Source: Irpex lacteus (Eukaryota > Basidiomycota > Agaricomycetes > Polyporales > Irpicaceae). Taken from it: a DNA stretch of 64,000 nucleotides. The position numbers and the translations under genes were made by a program. Below the pieces are notes generated by a model. That model was not told the DNA's origin, made no database searches, and worked only from the letters and a program-made list of their open reading frames with translations. The DNA is taken from positions 1,116,001-1,180,000 of the forward strand of contig MQVO02000005.1 in assembly GCA_001986395.2 (NCBI GenBank). The letters are read 5' to 3'. This document shows, in pieces, positions 49,249 through 60,033 of this stretch. Numbering within the stretch: the first letter of the stretch is position 1; each line of letters begins with the position of its first letter.

Positions 49249-52119
49249 TCATTCACGTGCCTTCTGAGCTGACTCGAGCTCTCGCTGGCGTTCAGCCTCT
49301 TCCCGTCTCGCAAGAAGCATCGCTGTGACGCTTGCTATGTCCATAACGCGAGAGTTTTGACGATAAGTGGGAGTCGCTATAAGAGACTGGATGATATCTG
49401 TGGAGGCAGGCAGCCGTGCCTGAGCTGGCCCAGGAGCAGATGTGGTGTCATGGCGAGTACGTTGATCAGAGGTCTCCGCACCAGCAGTGACACCTGCAGC
49501 GGGAACTATGTTTTCCTTCGATTTTGCAGCAGCAATATTGACGGGGCATTTATTATTACGTGCTTTAGTATTGCCAACATAGTGATATTCAGTAAGAGCA
49601 AAACGGTAGGATAGGATCACGCACCATTGTGATCGAAACCACCACATTTACCGCACTTACGTCTGGTGGTAGTAGTAGCGGCCGAGCTCGAGGTTGAAGC
49701 AATGTTGCTTCTCGATGGCTGTAACGGATTGGATGTATATAGTGTGGGATGTGGAAAGTGACTAACATAGCAGGTCAGTCCACGTTCCTCGTTTCGTTGA
49801 GGTGATAATAAATTTACCGCTTTATAAGCGCAACTATCTCTTGACCATACTCTCCAGCACCATCCCACCTCGACAACTCCCGTCTCAGGTCTTCGACAGA
49901 TGCGATCTTATGACAATGAGCGCAGTCTGCAATACGCATCAGCTCGTCGTCCCCCATGATAATACCGGCGTCCAGGTCGGCAAGCGCGTCACGTCCGTAC
50001 AACGCGGCCATCTTGTCGCGTCGGAAATTGTCCAGGATATCTTGAAATTCGAAGTCCTTGAGTGTTCGCGTAAACTTTGCAAGACGGCTTGCTCGTGTTG
50101 CGGGGCCCTGGGCTCGGTGTGCTTCAGAGTCATCATTGTCAATGGCTGAAGACGAATCGCCAGCGGTGTTGTTTGCTGATGGCTCAGAGGGAGGGATATA
50201 CATCGTGAAAATGGAAGAGGGATGCATTGAGCGTGCATTACAGGCCTCGCAGCAGATGGTCTGCACGACCAAGTTGCACCGCACACAGCCTGCAGGGTTA
50301 TGAGGATCGCAAAGCTGATGATCAGGGTCTGGAGATATTATGTAATAATGAACGTGAGTGTGAGAATATACGACTCGTGTACACAGCAAACTCACCTCGT
50401 CTGTCGTTCTCATAGTACGCCATCACGGGCACTCGATAACAATTATATGAGCGGGTGCGTGCATTGATAAAGCTGTCCATCTCAGGACTGATCTTAATAG
50501 TACCAGTATCATCCTCGGATGGCGTCGCAGAAGTGGTAGTATGATGACTTGCGCGGGCTTTCTTTGACGAGATTCTAAGTTCTTCGTACACCGATAGCAC
50601 TGTATTTGAACAGGATGCTTGGCCAGGTACAGGCGTCATGGTGATGGGCAAGGACTGAGCGTGATCTGAGGAAGAGGCCACAAGTGCATCTGCGTCGATG
50701 CGCGTCGGGACGGTAACAGCTGCCGTGTTGTTTTCAACGGTGTGCACTGTCTTCTGCCTTTTCGTGGGTGCTGATGGCTCTGTAGTAGATGTCGGAGCAG
50801 CTCGCTTGGCTTTCTCCTGCTTCTCAGCCTTCTGTTTCGCTTTGAGAGCACGAGCCTCCGCAGCTTTGGCAGCCTTTTCCTTACTATCGTCGAAGTACTT
50901 CGATTCTGCGAATAGAACAGCCACCGCCTCTGTTCCAGGGCCCCGTGCTGCCCGTCCAAAGCGCTGCCACATTGTATTGAGGCCACAAGTGACTCGCCAC
51001 TGAAACACATAGCCTATATCCGGCACATCAATTCCCTGTAGTATGATTCAAAGTAAGCATGTCTATCTAAATTGCTGCTTCAGGTTGCCGCACTCACAAC
51101 TCCAAAAGAATCCGTGCTACACATTCCGCGAAGATTCTCTCCTTCTTTGTACAGTTCTGTATGCCGCTCTCGGAAAGAAGCAGTCATGTCCGCATTGAAC
51201 CACTTGATCAGATGGCGGTGCTCAAGAGGAAGACGGCTTCTGAGTCGCTTCGCAGCTGCCACGGACTCGGTGATGTCATCGAAAAAGACTATGAACTTCG
51301 GCAGAGGCTGACCAGGTACCCAGTTCTTCGGTATGAGAAAATCCAGGTCTTCGAAGCTATTCAATGCGTGCTGAATGCGCCGAACAGTGAGATAGACGTT
51401 CGGGCGATCGTTTGAACGTTCAACGAGTTTGGTGCTATCTCGTTGCATACCAAGATGCTGCATTACTTTGATGAGGACATCTTCTGGTAGAGTTGCAGAC
51501 GCCGCATAGAAGGGGATTTGGCGGCCCAGTCCAATACGCAGCCGCGCACCATCCCGATAGTCCAATCGAAAACTACTCCAATCTTCGACGCAATGCGCTT
51601 CGTCCCAAACGATGCTGGTGATGCGCGACCGAACCAGTTCGCTTTTCCAAACCCTCTCAAAGATGCTGTCAACACCGAGCGCGATCTCAGGGTTCACGAT
51701 GATAACACGATACACGCCGTCAACGATTTTCTATCAAACCGAGATTGTCAAGCACGACGTGTTACATATATAGTACTGTGGCCTACCTGGATGTTCTCGT
51801 GGGTAGCTGTATCACCACTGATTGAAATTGCCCTTATACCGCGTCCGACTAATTCCTTCTCGTTCTGTAGCCCGAGAAGGTTTAATGGAGTGATTACTAC
51901 CTGGATACTTGTTCGGCTGAAGAGTAGTGGCATCCAGAAAGTCAGGGTCTTGCCAGATCCTGTGCCCGACTTAACAACAACATCTTTATTGCCTTGTAGA
52001 AGAGCTTGTGTCACTTGTGCTTGCCATAGGCACGGATATCGACCGAGTTGCTTCTCTGTTTCCTTTCTAATGATTTCGAGTGTAGGGACAGTTTCTTTCG
52101 AAGGAGCGTGGGTGGTCAT
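49249..52119 (-). CDS. RecQ-family DNA helicase with C-terminal zinc knuckle
   Basis: Six exons (52119-51787, 51730-51098, 51035-50396, 50328-49818, 49761-49625, 49562-49249) give 855 aa. Helicase motifs are complete: Walker A GTGSGKT (52-58), DEAH box (154-157, VWDEAHCVEDW), SAT (189-191), the RecQ-type motif V STDSFGVGIDVPDI, and motif VI QRFGRAARG (346-354). A cysteine-rich segment (CDPHNPAGCVRC ... CCEAC) stands where RecQ zinc-binding domains lie. The C terminus carries a zinc knuckle-like C742, C745, H750, C757. It should unwind DNA 3'-5'. Within the element it is probably a transposition partner. Telomere-linked fungal RecQ helicases are the nearest comparison. Confidence 0.92.
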
Positions 52120-52301
52120 TGGCGGGTTGAAGGGAGCATACAGCAGAGAGCTGTTGTAACTTTTATTAGAGTCGCAAACGCGTCGCGTCGCGTTGACGGT
52201 GCTGCACTATTCACCCATCTCTGCTGGCTCACGAATTTTTCGATTTAATCATTTCCGAATATTTCGTCGGTGATGGTGTAGTCCAAATGGGGTAGTTGCA
52301 T

Positions 52302-52550
52302 CACCGGAGACCGCTGTTTACCTTTGTTTGATGCCAGCCGTCGTAGGGAGCTCATAAAGATTAAGGTTCAAATGACAGATTACATAACATCAATACGCGT
52401 GACTACTTGACATATCCGGTAATGATGATATAAGCAGATCATTCTCAGTGCTCAGAACTCAACGTCAACATAGCCTATCGTTCCTCGGGACCCAGAATAA
52501 CCTAATCCCCTGAGACTCTGAGCTCCCTACGACGGCTGGGACGGAGCCTG
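52302..52550 (-). repeat. right terminal inverted repeat
   Basis: Counterpart of 46050-46281. It contains the 20-bp motif at 52334-52353 and its reverse complement at 52520-52539. The segment between the motifs is more diverged and slightly longer than in the left repeat. The outer 31 bp are identical to the left end. Confidence 0.9.
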
Positions 52551-52559
52551 CATCTAAAA
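52551..52559 (+). repeat. right target-site duplication
   Basis: CATCTAAAA, identical to 46041-46049 and in direct orientation. Confidence 0.88.
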
Positions 52560-55500
52560 ATCACTGGCTACGGTTGGCCCCTGGGCACAGGTCAAGTTTG
52601 CCTCGTAGACGCTGGATTTGAGCGGTGTCAGGGGTGCGGATGGCACTCCGTTACTTTGATTCGTGACCGCTACGCACCGTCTGGTATACGTAGTTATACC
52701 ACCGTCGACTCAGCGACTCAGACATCGAGACGCAGGAACGGCTTCGCTGTTTCTTAACCTTGGTAAGTGGAACATGAACATGACCTCCTCGATGCGCTAC
52801 TGTCTGACTATATTGGTTTCCAAACCTGTCATATACAGATTGTAATCGAGTTTAGTAAGGACCCTGCTGATGTTGTTGTAAACATGTACTGTAGACCCGC
52901 CGTACGCGTGTATGTCCACTGTGACCGTGAAATGGAGCTCTGAGGGATCCGGAGTATAGTCAATTGAGGGTGGCCCTACCAAGGTTGCCTACAGTCTACC
53001 ATCCTGATAGTAACAAGGCGCGACAGAGAGCAGAGCGCAATACAGTATTTGTAAGAGATTGAATATAACCGCTGTGCAACTCGTATGTCACTCCGACCGC
53101 ACACTTACATATAGCCTGTACAAATCGGACAATTGCCTTTTCAGGCAATGTACGGTTATCAGCTCCGCCGAATGACATAAAGCATAGCTCTTGAGTGGCT
53201 ATCAATGGTTGATGAAAACCGATAATTCATAGTACTGTACCCACATAGTTACGCCTACGTTGAGCAAGGCTGTTTAATACTATACCGTAGACGTATAGTA
53301 TTATGCAGATTCGAAGTTGAAAACTTGAGGCTACTCATGGCCCGCTCCATCGAACACGATTGAATCCGAACGCTAGATATACAAAAGCCCTAGATACACG
53401 CGTGAGACTGTTCAGACCAGCTTCACTCTACATGTAGTCGACTTAGCGTATGTGAGCCTGAGGACAGTCTGTCACATCGCTGACTTGTCTTGTTACATCA
53501 CAGTCACACAAGGACCCCGGCAGGTGACGGCCGACCAACCTCATGGACAAACTTGACCTGCGCCCAGGGGCCAACCGTACACTGGCAGACACTCAGGCCA
53601 TTAGCGTCCTCGCTCAAGCCACACGCTCGTGCAGATTATAGCCTAGCTTGCAAATATTACGGGTGTGGTGGCAGTTTTTCAAACGTAGTGGACATGCTGA
53701 TTAGTTGCAGGACCAATCACCGCTCAATATTCAATGACAACTTGAATAAGTATGTACATTCGGACGAGCAGTATTTCTGCTCCACTCAACCGAGGCCGTT
53801 ACGTTGTCTTGATACTCTCATTGTACCAAGACGTCGCTTGCTGGACCCTTGACAGGTTCCAAATTCTGTGTGAGGCGTCGCAGAACTTGCAAGCGGTGGC
53901 TCGCCTTCTCTGTGTCTATTCCACTGGCGTCACAGCTGACAGAATCTTGTTCAACGCAGCCACAGCACGTTCTGGCTACTTCACCGATTTGGTTCAATGC
54001 AACTACCAGGTTACAACTGACTATACTAGATACCGGCGATCCACGGCTAACGAGACGCGGAGAGACCCCCTTCTTTTAGGAATGAACTCCCCATCTACAG
54101 CTTCACCTACTTACATAAAATCAACAACAATTACCTGCGACATTTCTGCCAGTGGTGATATGCAACTAGGAAATCGGCGCAGTATTGCGCCGTTGTCCCC
54201 TTCAAACGCCTTCTTGGTTACTGTAGGCAACCTGTCGTTCGACTTGTGACTCTGTTACGCAGCGATGTAAGTCTCATCAGTGGACACTAAGGTCAGCAAC
54301 GCCGCTGATTCCTTCGATTTCTTGCCAGAAGGCAGTCTAGACTGGTTCTAATCTAGAATTACTTGTTTACGGCCCCTCCTGTGCATACCGGGCCATCAGT
54401 TCGGGTCGCAAAAGATAGTGGGTGTAAGTCATAAATTTCGCTGACTGTATCGGGAATGTCTGGTGTAGCTGCTCATCAAGTAGTATTCTGCCGGGCTAAG
54501 TTGGCAGTGGCGAGGACTTCTACTCCCACGACTGCGTGCGGCGACTTTGGTTCCATCGCGCTCTCACGCTATCCGACTCTCAGCGGTACCTCTGAAAGGA
54601 TGATGGAGCTAGAGATACGCTGCGTTGGAAAATGGTTTTTTGCGATGCGGAAAAGCTTTTGCATCGGAGGTGCTACCGGTGTAAGATGCTGGCATATCGT
54701 ACCCACATTAATAGGTACGTTGCACTCGACACGTCGAGTCACAGCTTTCATATCGAACGACTGACCGTTGTACGATGGCCCAGGCATTTTAGGAGCGTAA
54801 AAAAGGTTCGTGACATTGTGTCGAGTATTTTGGCTTTCTGAAGTTCACGTCCAAACTTCCGGTCCACCAGTCAGTATGTTTGCGGCGTAGTCTTGAGCTT
54901 ATCCACCTAATACAGATTATCAGAGATCCGCAGACTCGGAACGGATGTGGTACACACCATCAAATGCAATGAGGGAGGGATATGTTCCTATCAACGACTA
55001 TCTGTATATGTGAGTATTTCTACATTTTCGCTCGTCATCAGATCGCTGAACTTTAGCGAAGATTTGATGCAAGACGTTGAACAAGCTAGCGAACCTGGGG
55101 TGCAGTGCCAGTGTTTTACAGCATGCCGAGCGTACTGTGTGCACCATCCTGAGGCCGCCTGGAGTTTATTCGTAAATGCGGTACGCTCTGCCAATCAGTG
55201 TATCCGTGTTATTGCACAGGCGCGACTACTGGGCCCCCTCATCTTCTGTTCTACCAATGTAGCCGCAGCTGACTGCTGGCTGTGAGGCTAGAGTCAGATT
55301 ACGGAGCTCACCAGTACTGCTTATCTGCCACCTGATCAACTCTTAGTGTGTGGTAATAGGCGGTGATCCTGAAGCAATTCTTCCCGCCGAGTGGAAACAC
55401 CGGGCAGGAGACATGGAACTATCGGTAGGATTGCGAACCCAGTGCAACACCCGGCCGCGAATTGTGATGCGATTTGATAGTATTACTCGGTGTGCTGCTC

Positions 55501-55984
55501 TGTCTACAGCTCTTGGAAAAGCCAAAGGACTTCTTAGCGTTACAGCGGTCCTTAAATTTGCAAACAGCGGCTCGCGGATATGGCGCGGATATACAATTAC
55601 AGGGTAGGTAGGCAGCGCTGCAGGGCCAATGTGTAGCTCCGCAACAATTCCACACACAATCTACTGCCTTCTACTGATTAACGAAGAGGCCGCTCGTTCT
55701 TTGTGGTGCCGCCTTCTAGCCAGGACCTAGACCTTCAACTGGGTTCACGAGCCTGTGGAATGGAGAGTTTGATCACATCTTGGTAAGATTGCGAGTAGCC
55801 TACGCCGTGCTGGTACCTGACGACTTTTGCTTTCCAATGATTGAGATGCAGCCTGATACATGTTTATGTTTTCCGACCGAGGCCGCCGCAATATTCAACG
55901 AGCTCGGAACGCAGGACCGGTCATGCACTGACAGGCGCTTAATGCCAGGTGACTCAGTGTGGCCCTTGGCGCCTATCAGTACCA
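52560..55984. other. 3.4-kb gap without a recognised gene
   Basis: Short frames occur on both strands (longest 165 codons at 53752-54249) but none shows a domain, a conserved motif or a credible exon chain. I see no further copy of the transposon motif here. Confidence 0.5.
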
Positions 55985-57532
55985 ATGGTATCTACTGAAC
56001 CACGTTGTGAATACCATCGCGGTAAGTGCGCAGATACCTTAGAGTGCGATTGCGTCGCTGAAAATATGGAAAGATTGGTCTCAATGCTGTCAAAACGTGG
56101 ATCTATCTTCCCCACGGAGCTTATATGCATCATTCTCAGTGATGTCGCGGCTTGTTTTCCCGAAAGGGACCAGTATGAACCCGCACAAGATGGGCCCATA
56201 CGCTCTTACACGTCTCTCGAAGCAGAATACAAGAGCTGCTTCGCTTCCTGTCGCTTGGTCTGTCACACATGGAACGCGCTCTGCCAGCCATATCTTCACC
56301 GTGTCGCGGCCATTCGGTGCTGCAGCTACGTCAAGAAACGATTTACATATTCCGTTTCCCTTCAGGAAGTCTTAGATCTGATAGATTCGAAACCGCATCT
56401 TCTCAAATATGTCCAACATCTTCGGCTTCTGCCTCCTCACAGACATACACAACTTCGTGACCTGTTGCTTTTGCCCCAGATACTTCATCGCTTCACCAAA
56501 CTGCGGATTGTTGAGTTGGTCAACCTTGACTTCACCGCCGAATCTATTCAGAAACACCTATGTGATCCTGATAGTATCAACCAATCATACTCCTTTACAC
56601 CCCTCAAACTGGATTACTTCGCATTTTACGCCACTCCCGAGCGATTGCTGCCCATCAACGCCGTCCTTTTTCTTCTGTCCCTAGTTTCTCATGCTAGAAG
56701 CATCCTAATACACACGGACCCGAAGGTTACGTGGTCCGTTTATGACAAGTTTGGCAGGCCACAAATGGCGCACTGGGATAACGTACAGCTGCCCATTGTC
56801 CCACACCGCACTAGTATCCTGAAGACGTCGTCGCTCTCGATCAAGTCTCGCAACCTCCCTCAAGAAATTGTCCAATATCTTGTTTGGTCCAAGGTCTTCC
56901 TAACCAGGAACGTGCATGACTTATACCTTCAACCTGATTCTACGAGGTTGCGGAATTTATCTACAGTACTGCGGACACTGCATCCATGTCTTCTCGAGCT
57001 CACCTTGGATCTGTCATATTTCCTGGATGCCTCTCAAGGTGGTATGTCCCGTTTTGTGCTCTTTGCTCAGATATGGACACAATTACTAACTTCAGCTTCC
57101 ATCGCAGCGATAACTGCAACCCCTCTTTCTCTCAGAGACTTCCAATGCCTTCGAAATCTTACCCTGAAGATCCCTCTGGTCACCGACTTGACCAGGCAAA
57201 TCTTCGTTGACTGTCTCGAAGTAACCATCAACGAACTAGAGCGTATGCAATCTCTCAGGTCTCTCTTACTCGTAGTAGTCGACCTCGAATATGCGCGTTC
57301 GTCTGGCAACAAGCACAGCCGATCACTCAACGCCACTAGTCGTGCGGTGAAGTTGCTCGCATCAGTCAACGCACTGGCAGCTAACACGGCTCAGCTGAAA
57401 TCGCTTGAATTTTGGGGACTGGCATTTGAGGATCATCTTGGCAAGCGGTTTCAGCTTTCGGAGGATCAGCGGACGTTTGTTAGGCAGAGACTGCGGATGT
57501 TGTGCGAGTCGGGGGTGTCGATGATCTTTTAG
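55985..57532 (+). CDS. F-box-like protein (4)
   Basis: The F-box-like motif is IFPTELICIILSDVAACF, an insert, then CFASCRLVCHTWNALCQPYL. Leucine-rich strands follow (FTKLRIVELVNLDF, LRNLSTVLRTLHPCLLELTL, MQSLRSLLLVVVDL). Unspliced the frame codes 515 aa. A predicted 54-nt intron (57042-57095, GTATGT ... TTCAG) is in frame and stop-free, which would give 497 aa. The start is uncertain: Met at 55985 is used, but the 40 residues before the motif do not look like the family and a later Met (MERLVSML or MLSKRGSI) may be real. Role inferred as SCF substrate receptor. Confidence 0.78.
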   Translation: MVSTEPRCEYHRGKCADTLECDCVAENMERLVSMLSKRGSIFPTELICIILSDVAACFPERDQYEPAQDGPIRSYTSLEAEYKSCFASCRLVCHTWNALCQPYLHRVAAIRCCSYVKKRFTYSVSLQEVLDLIDSKPHLLKYVQHLRLLPPHRHTQLRDLLLLPQILHRFTKLRIVELVNLDFTAESIQKHLCDPDSINQSYSFTPLKLDYFAFYATPERLLPINAVLFLLSLVSHARSILIHTDPKVTWSVYDKFGRPQMAHWDNVQLPIVPHRTSILKTSSLSIKSRNLPQEIVQYLVWSKVFLTRNVHDLYLQPDSTRLRNLSTVLRTLHPCLLELTLDLSYFLDASQGGMSRFVLFAQIWTQLLTSASIAAITATPLSLRDFQCLRNLTLKIPLVTDLTRQIFVDCLEVTINELERMQSLRSLLLVVVDLEYARSSGNKHSRSLNATSRAVKLLASVNALAANTAQLKSLEFWGLAFEDHLGKRFQLSEDQRTFVRQRLRMLCESGVSMIF

Positions 57533-57812
57533 TTGTGCACGGATGATTATCGTAGGTCAAGGACGATTTTGAACCCTTAAATCATGGATGTTGAAAGATA
57601 CTTTTGCTCTTAGGTTCGCATGGCTGCAATTGCATCCCGGTTTCTGTACCTTCGCACCTATCACAATTCAAGCATGGACTATATAGTATGATTCACAAAC
57701 AGGAAGTCAAAAGAAACTCTTAACACAAACTGCTAATCGTACGACAGGTAGTATGTGCGTTGACACGTTGTTTATCGTCCACGATCCTGAACTTCGTTGC
57801 TGCATTGGGAAA

Positions 57813-58940
57813 CTATAACCGGGGCAGGGGGCTTGGAATCGTTGTTCTACGTAAGAAACTAGCGTCGAATTGGCCGGCCATCCTCGGTGGTGTAAACCTT
57901 GCGGTCTTCCTCTTAGCCTTCATTGTCAGCCCCATTTGCACAGCTCCCGTGATAGGTAACGATACCGGGCGACGAGGACGCCCGTTTACGTGACCACTTG
58001 CAGAGGAAGCTTCCACTGCGCGTGACTGAATGTAGAGCGATCGATGTGAAGGAGTATGTCCAGTGATGATTGCAATTCTCGCGTCGATGTAGTCGAGCCC
58101 GTAGTAGCGCATAAGTGATACCTGCTCTGGAGTGCGAACAATGTTAGGGCCACTCTTCGAAGCGGCATGTTCGATTACTTCGTGTATGCGCTCAGGGTTC
58201 CATGAGGAAGGCCGTGATATAGTCACCGTGGCCTGACTTTCCAGGCCGGTGTTGAGAACCCCAACCTCCGTGTATACTTTCTTAATCGTCATAGGGCAGT
58301 CTTCTTCCATATCTTCGCTGCCGAGCACCCGGGGAGGTAGTAGACCTGTATCGGGAAAAGGCGTGCCAAGAAGGCTTTCCTCCATAGATGAGGCCTCGGA
58401 GACGGAGCACAAAATAGGCGTATGTTCCACGCTCATTGATTCCTCATCGTAAGGTATAGGGTATCCCAGGATGTCCGTGAGAGCGCCAGGATGTCGACTG
58501 GTCAAGGCAACAGAAGGAGGCTGAAGAAGACTGTGCCTCGTAATGTCCTCATCCTGAGTTGACGGAATAATATGAACAGTACTTGTTGGTATGGTACGGA
58601 CTTGTCTGAGCGATAGGTGAACTGACTGTGAAGGTTCGAGGTCCAGTAAAGGGAGGGCAGACTTGTCGTCTTTGGTCTCCACAGGTTCAGCTCTTGTGAC
58701 TAGTGGCGGTGTTGTCGTCTGAGTATGTGTGACGAGGATCGATAGCGGATTCGACGTATTCTCCATTAGCCTTCCTCCTCGAGCGGCTTGCCTCTTCGCG
58801 ATAATCCACCGAGTCGCAACACAAAGAAAGGCGGTAGCGATCAGGCTGAGACAGGCAATCACCAGCCATATCAACCACGACCATGACATTTTCGACAACG
58901 CCTTGGTGTGCAAGCGGGCAATTGTCGTGACAGGAGGCAT
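57813..58940 (-). CDS. single-pass membrane protein of unknown function
   Basis: An uninterrupted 375-aa frame. One membrane segment at about 20-42 (SWLIWLVIACLSLIATAFLC) is followed by a basic stop (RWIIAKRQAARGG), so the long remainder is predicted to be cytosolic. That part is rich in Ser, Thr and Pro, with a short ordered patch near HEVIEHAASKSGPNIVRTPE and YYGLDYIDARIAII. The start could also be the second Met (SKMSWSW), 17 codons in. This layout (short N-terminus, one membrane helix, disordered tail) is common among uncharacterised agaricomycete proteins. Confidence 0.7.
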   Translation of the reverse strand: MPPVTTIARLHTKALSKMSWSWLIWLVIACLSLIATAFLCVATRWIIAKRQAARGGRLMENTSNPLSILVTHTQTTTPPLVTRAEPVETKDDKSALPLLDLEPSQSVHLSLRQVRTIPTSTVHIIPSTQDEDITRHSLLQPPSVALTSRHPGALTDILGYPIPYDEESMSVEHTPILCSVSEASSMEESLLGTPFPDTGLLPPRVLGSEDMEEDCPMTIKKVYTEVGVLNTGLESQATVTISRPSSWNPERIHEVIEHAASKSGPNIVRTPEQVSLMRYYGLDYIDARIAIITGHTPSHRSLYIQSRAVEASSASGHVNGRPRRPVSLPITGAVQMGLTMKAKRKTARFTPPRMAGQFDASFLRRTTIPSPLPRL

Positions 58941-60033
58941 GAGCGGGATATTGAGAGAGCGAGACTGAGAGAGCTATGCAAACTGCGTCAGCCTGGACAT
59001 ATAAAAGGACGGTTAACATTACAACTGCCAGCCACGCTACCAGATCTGAAACATAAAGGTTCCAACCATGTTACCTATAGTCTGGATCAAAATCCGAGTC
59101 AGTGCATTTTTCGAAAAAATAATTGAACGAAGGCTGACCAACCCAAAGCTCTTGACATTACAGCCGTTCAACTCAGCATTACTGCGTCGCAAAATAAGCA
59201 ACCAACAAGTACTGCGAGATGTCATGTTTGACTCATGTGTTCAGCTTCAAAGCCGCTGTTACGGTTGAACGTTGTACGAACGTTGTAGGTACTGCAAGAA
59301 GTTCAACTTCAAGTTGAATAACGTTGGATGACCACCTTGCCGGTAATCGCCGCGCCACGATGTTGGCGCTTACTGGCCACAGATTTCATCTTGCATGTCT
59401 CAGGTTCGAATCGCGTGGTGAGCATTAGGATCTCGACGATAAAATTGGAGAGTGTACCTTGACACTGAAGCATTGGCACTCAGTCTTCAATAAACTTCCA
59501 ATTGGATATATTGTCCAACGATTCTATTCCAGAGCCAGAGGCGACTCCGAGACGACTGAGATTAGATGAGTAACAGGTACAACACAACGATACTAAGGAT
59601 ATGCAGGGCGGGGAAGAATCTGGATGTAGAGTGGTGGGGGCGTGGCAGGCAATGACAAGAAGAAGAGAAGGGCGGTAAGGAAACTGTCTGTAAGATGAGT
59701 GTAGAAGGGCGACTAAAGGACTAAGAGGCAGCAGAGCTGCGAGCAACGCTGTGATGGTATAACATACTATGATACACTGTGATTACAGATGCGAAATGCG
59801 AGAAAATAATCCGTGGTGGTAGCATGATGAGGGTAAACGCAGTACACTGGCTGGAGAAAAGACGTTTCGACGCATTAAAGTGTCTTGTCGCAAGAACGTC
59901 AATATATGCAACGGAAGAATGGATCGGGGAAGGAGGATTACTGTAAGCCACAAAAAGGGTTATAAAATTCGTGTGTTCTCTTGTTTTTTGTTTTTTGTTT
60001 TTATGTTTCTAGGTGGGGTATTCGGCACTTTGA
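58941..60033. other. gap without a recognised gene
   Basis: 1.1 kb upstream of the membrane protein and downstream of the kinase. Contains a T-rich run near 59980-60005 and no convincing frame. Confidence 0.5.

Larger units (their letters stand above)
46050..52550. mobile_element. 6.5-kb two-gene DNA transposon (DUF6589-like protein plus RecQ helicase)
   Basis: The element starts CAGGCTCCGTCC and ends GGACGGAGCCTG. It has imperfect inverted repeats of about 232 bp (left) and 249 bp (right) and is flanked by a perfect 9-bp duplication. It encodes only two genes, both intact and convergent: a DUF6589-like protein (46412-49221) and a RecQ-type helicase (49249-52119). Nothing resembles reverse transcriptase, Rep/Helitron, Mariner, hAT or tyrosine recombinase. 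A 9-bp duplication with long inverted repeats is compatible with Mutator-like or KDZ-like biology, but the gene content differs. Intact genes and perfect duplication suggest recent insertion. Confidence 0.88.

Noticed and set aside
46050..52550. Reading the element as a Helitron because it carries a helicase
   Set aside because: The helicase is RecQ-type, not Pif1-like; there is no Rep domain, and the element has inverted repeats and a target-site duplication, which Helitrons lack.
53752..54249. 165-codon plus-strand frame right of the transposon
   Set aside because: No conserved motif or hydrophobic pattern, and neighbouring frames do not splice into it.
59340..59420. tRNA-like GGTTCGAATC stretch
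   Set aside because: The flanking bases do not pair into a T-arm or acceptor stem and no A-box or anticodon arm is visible.
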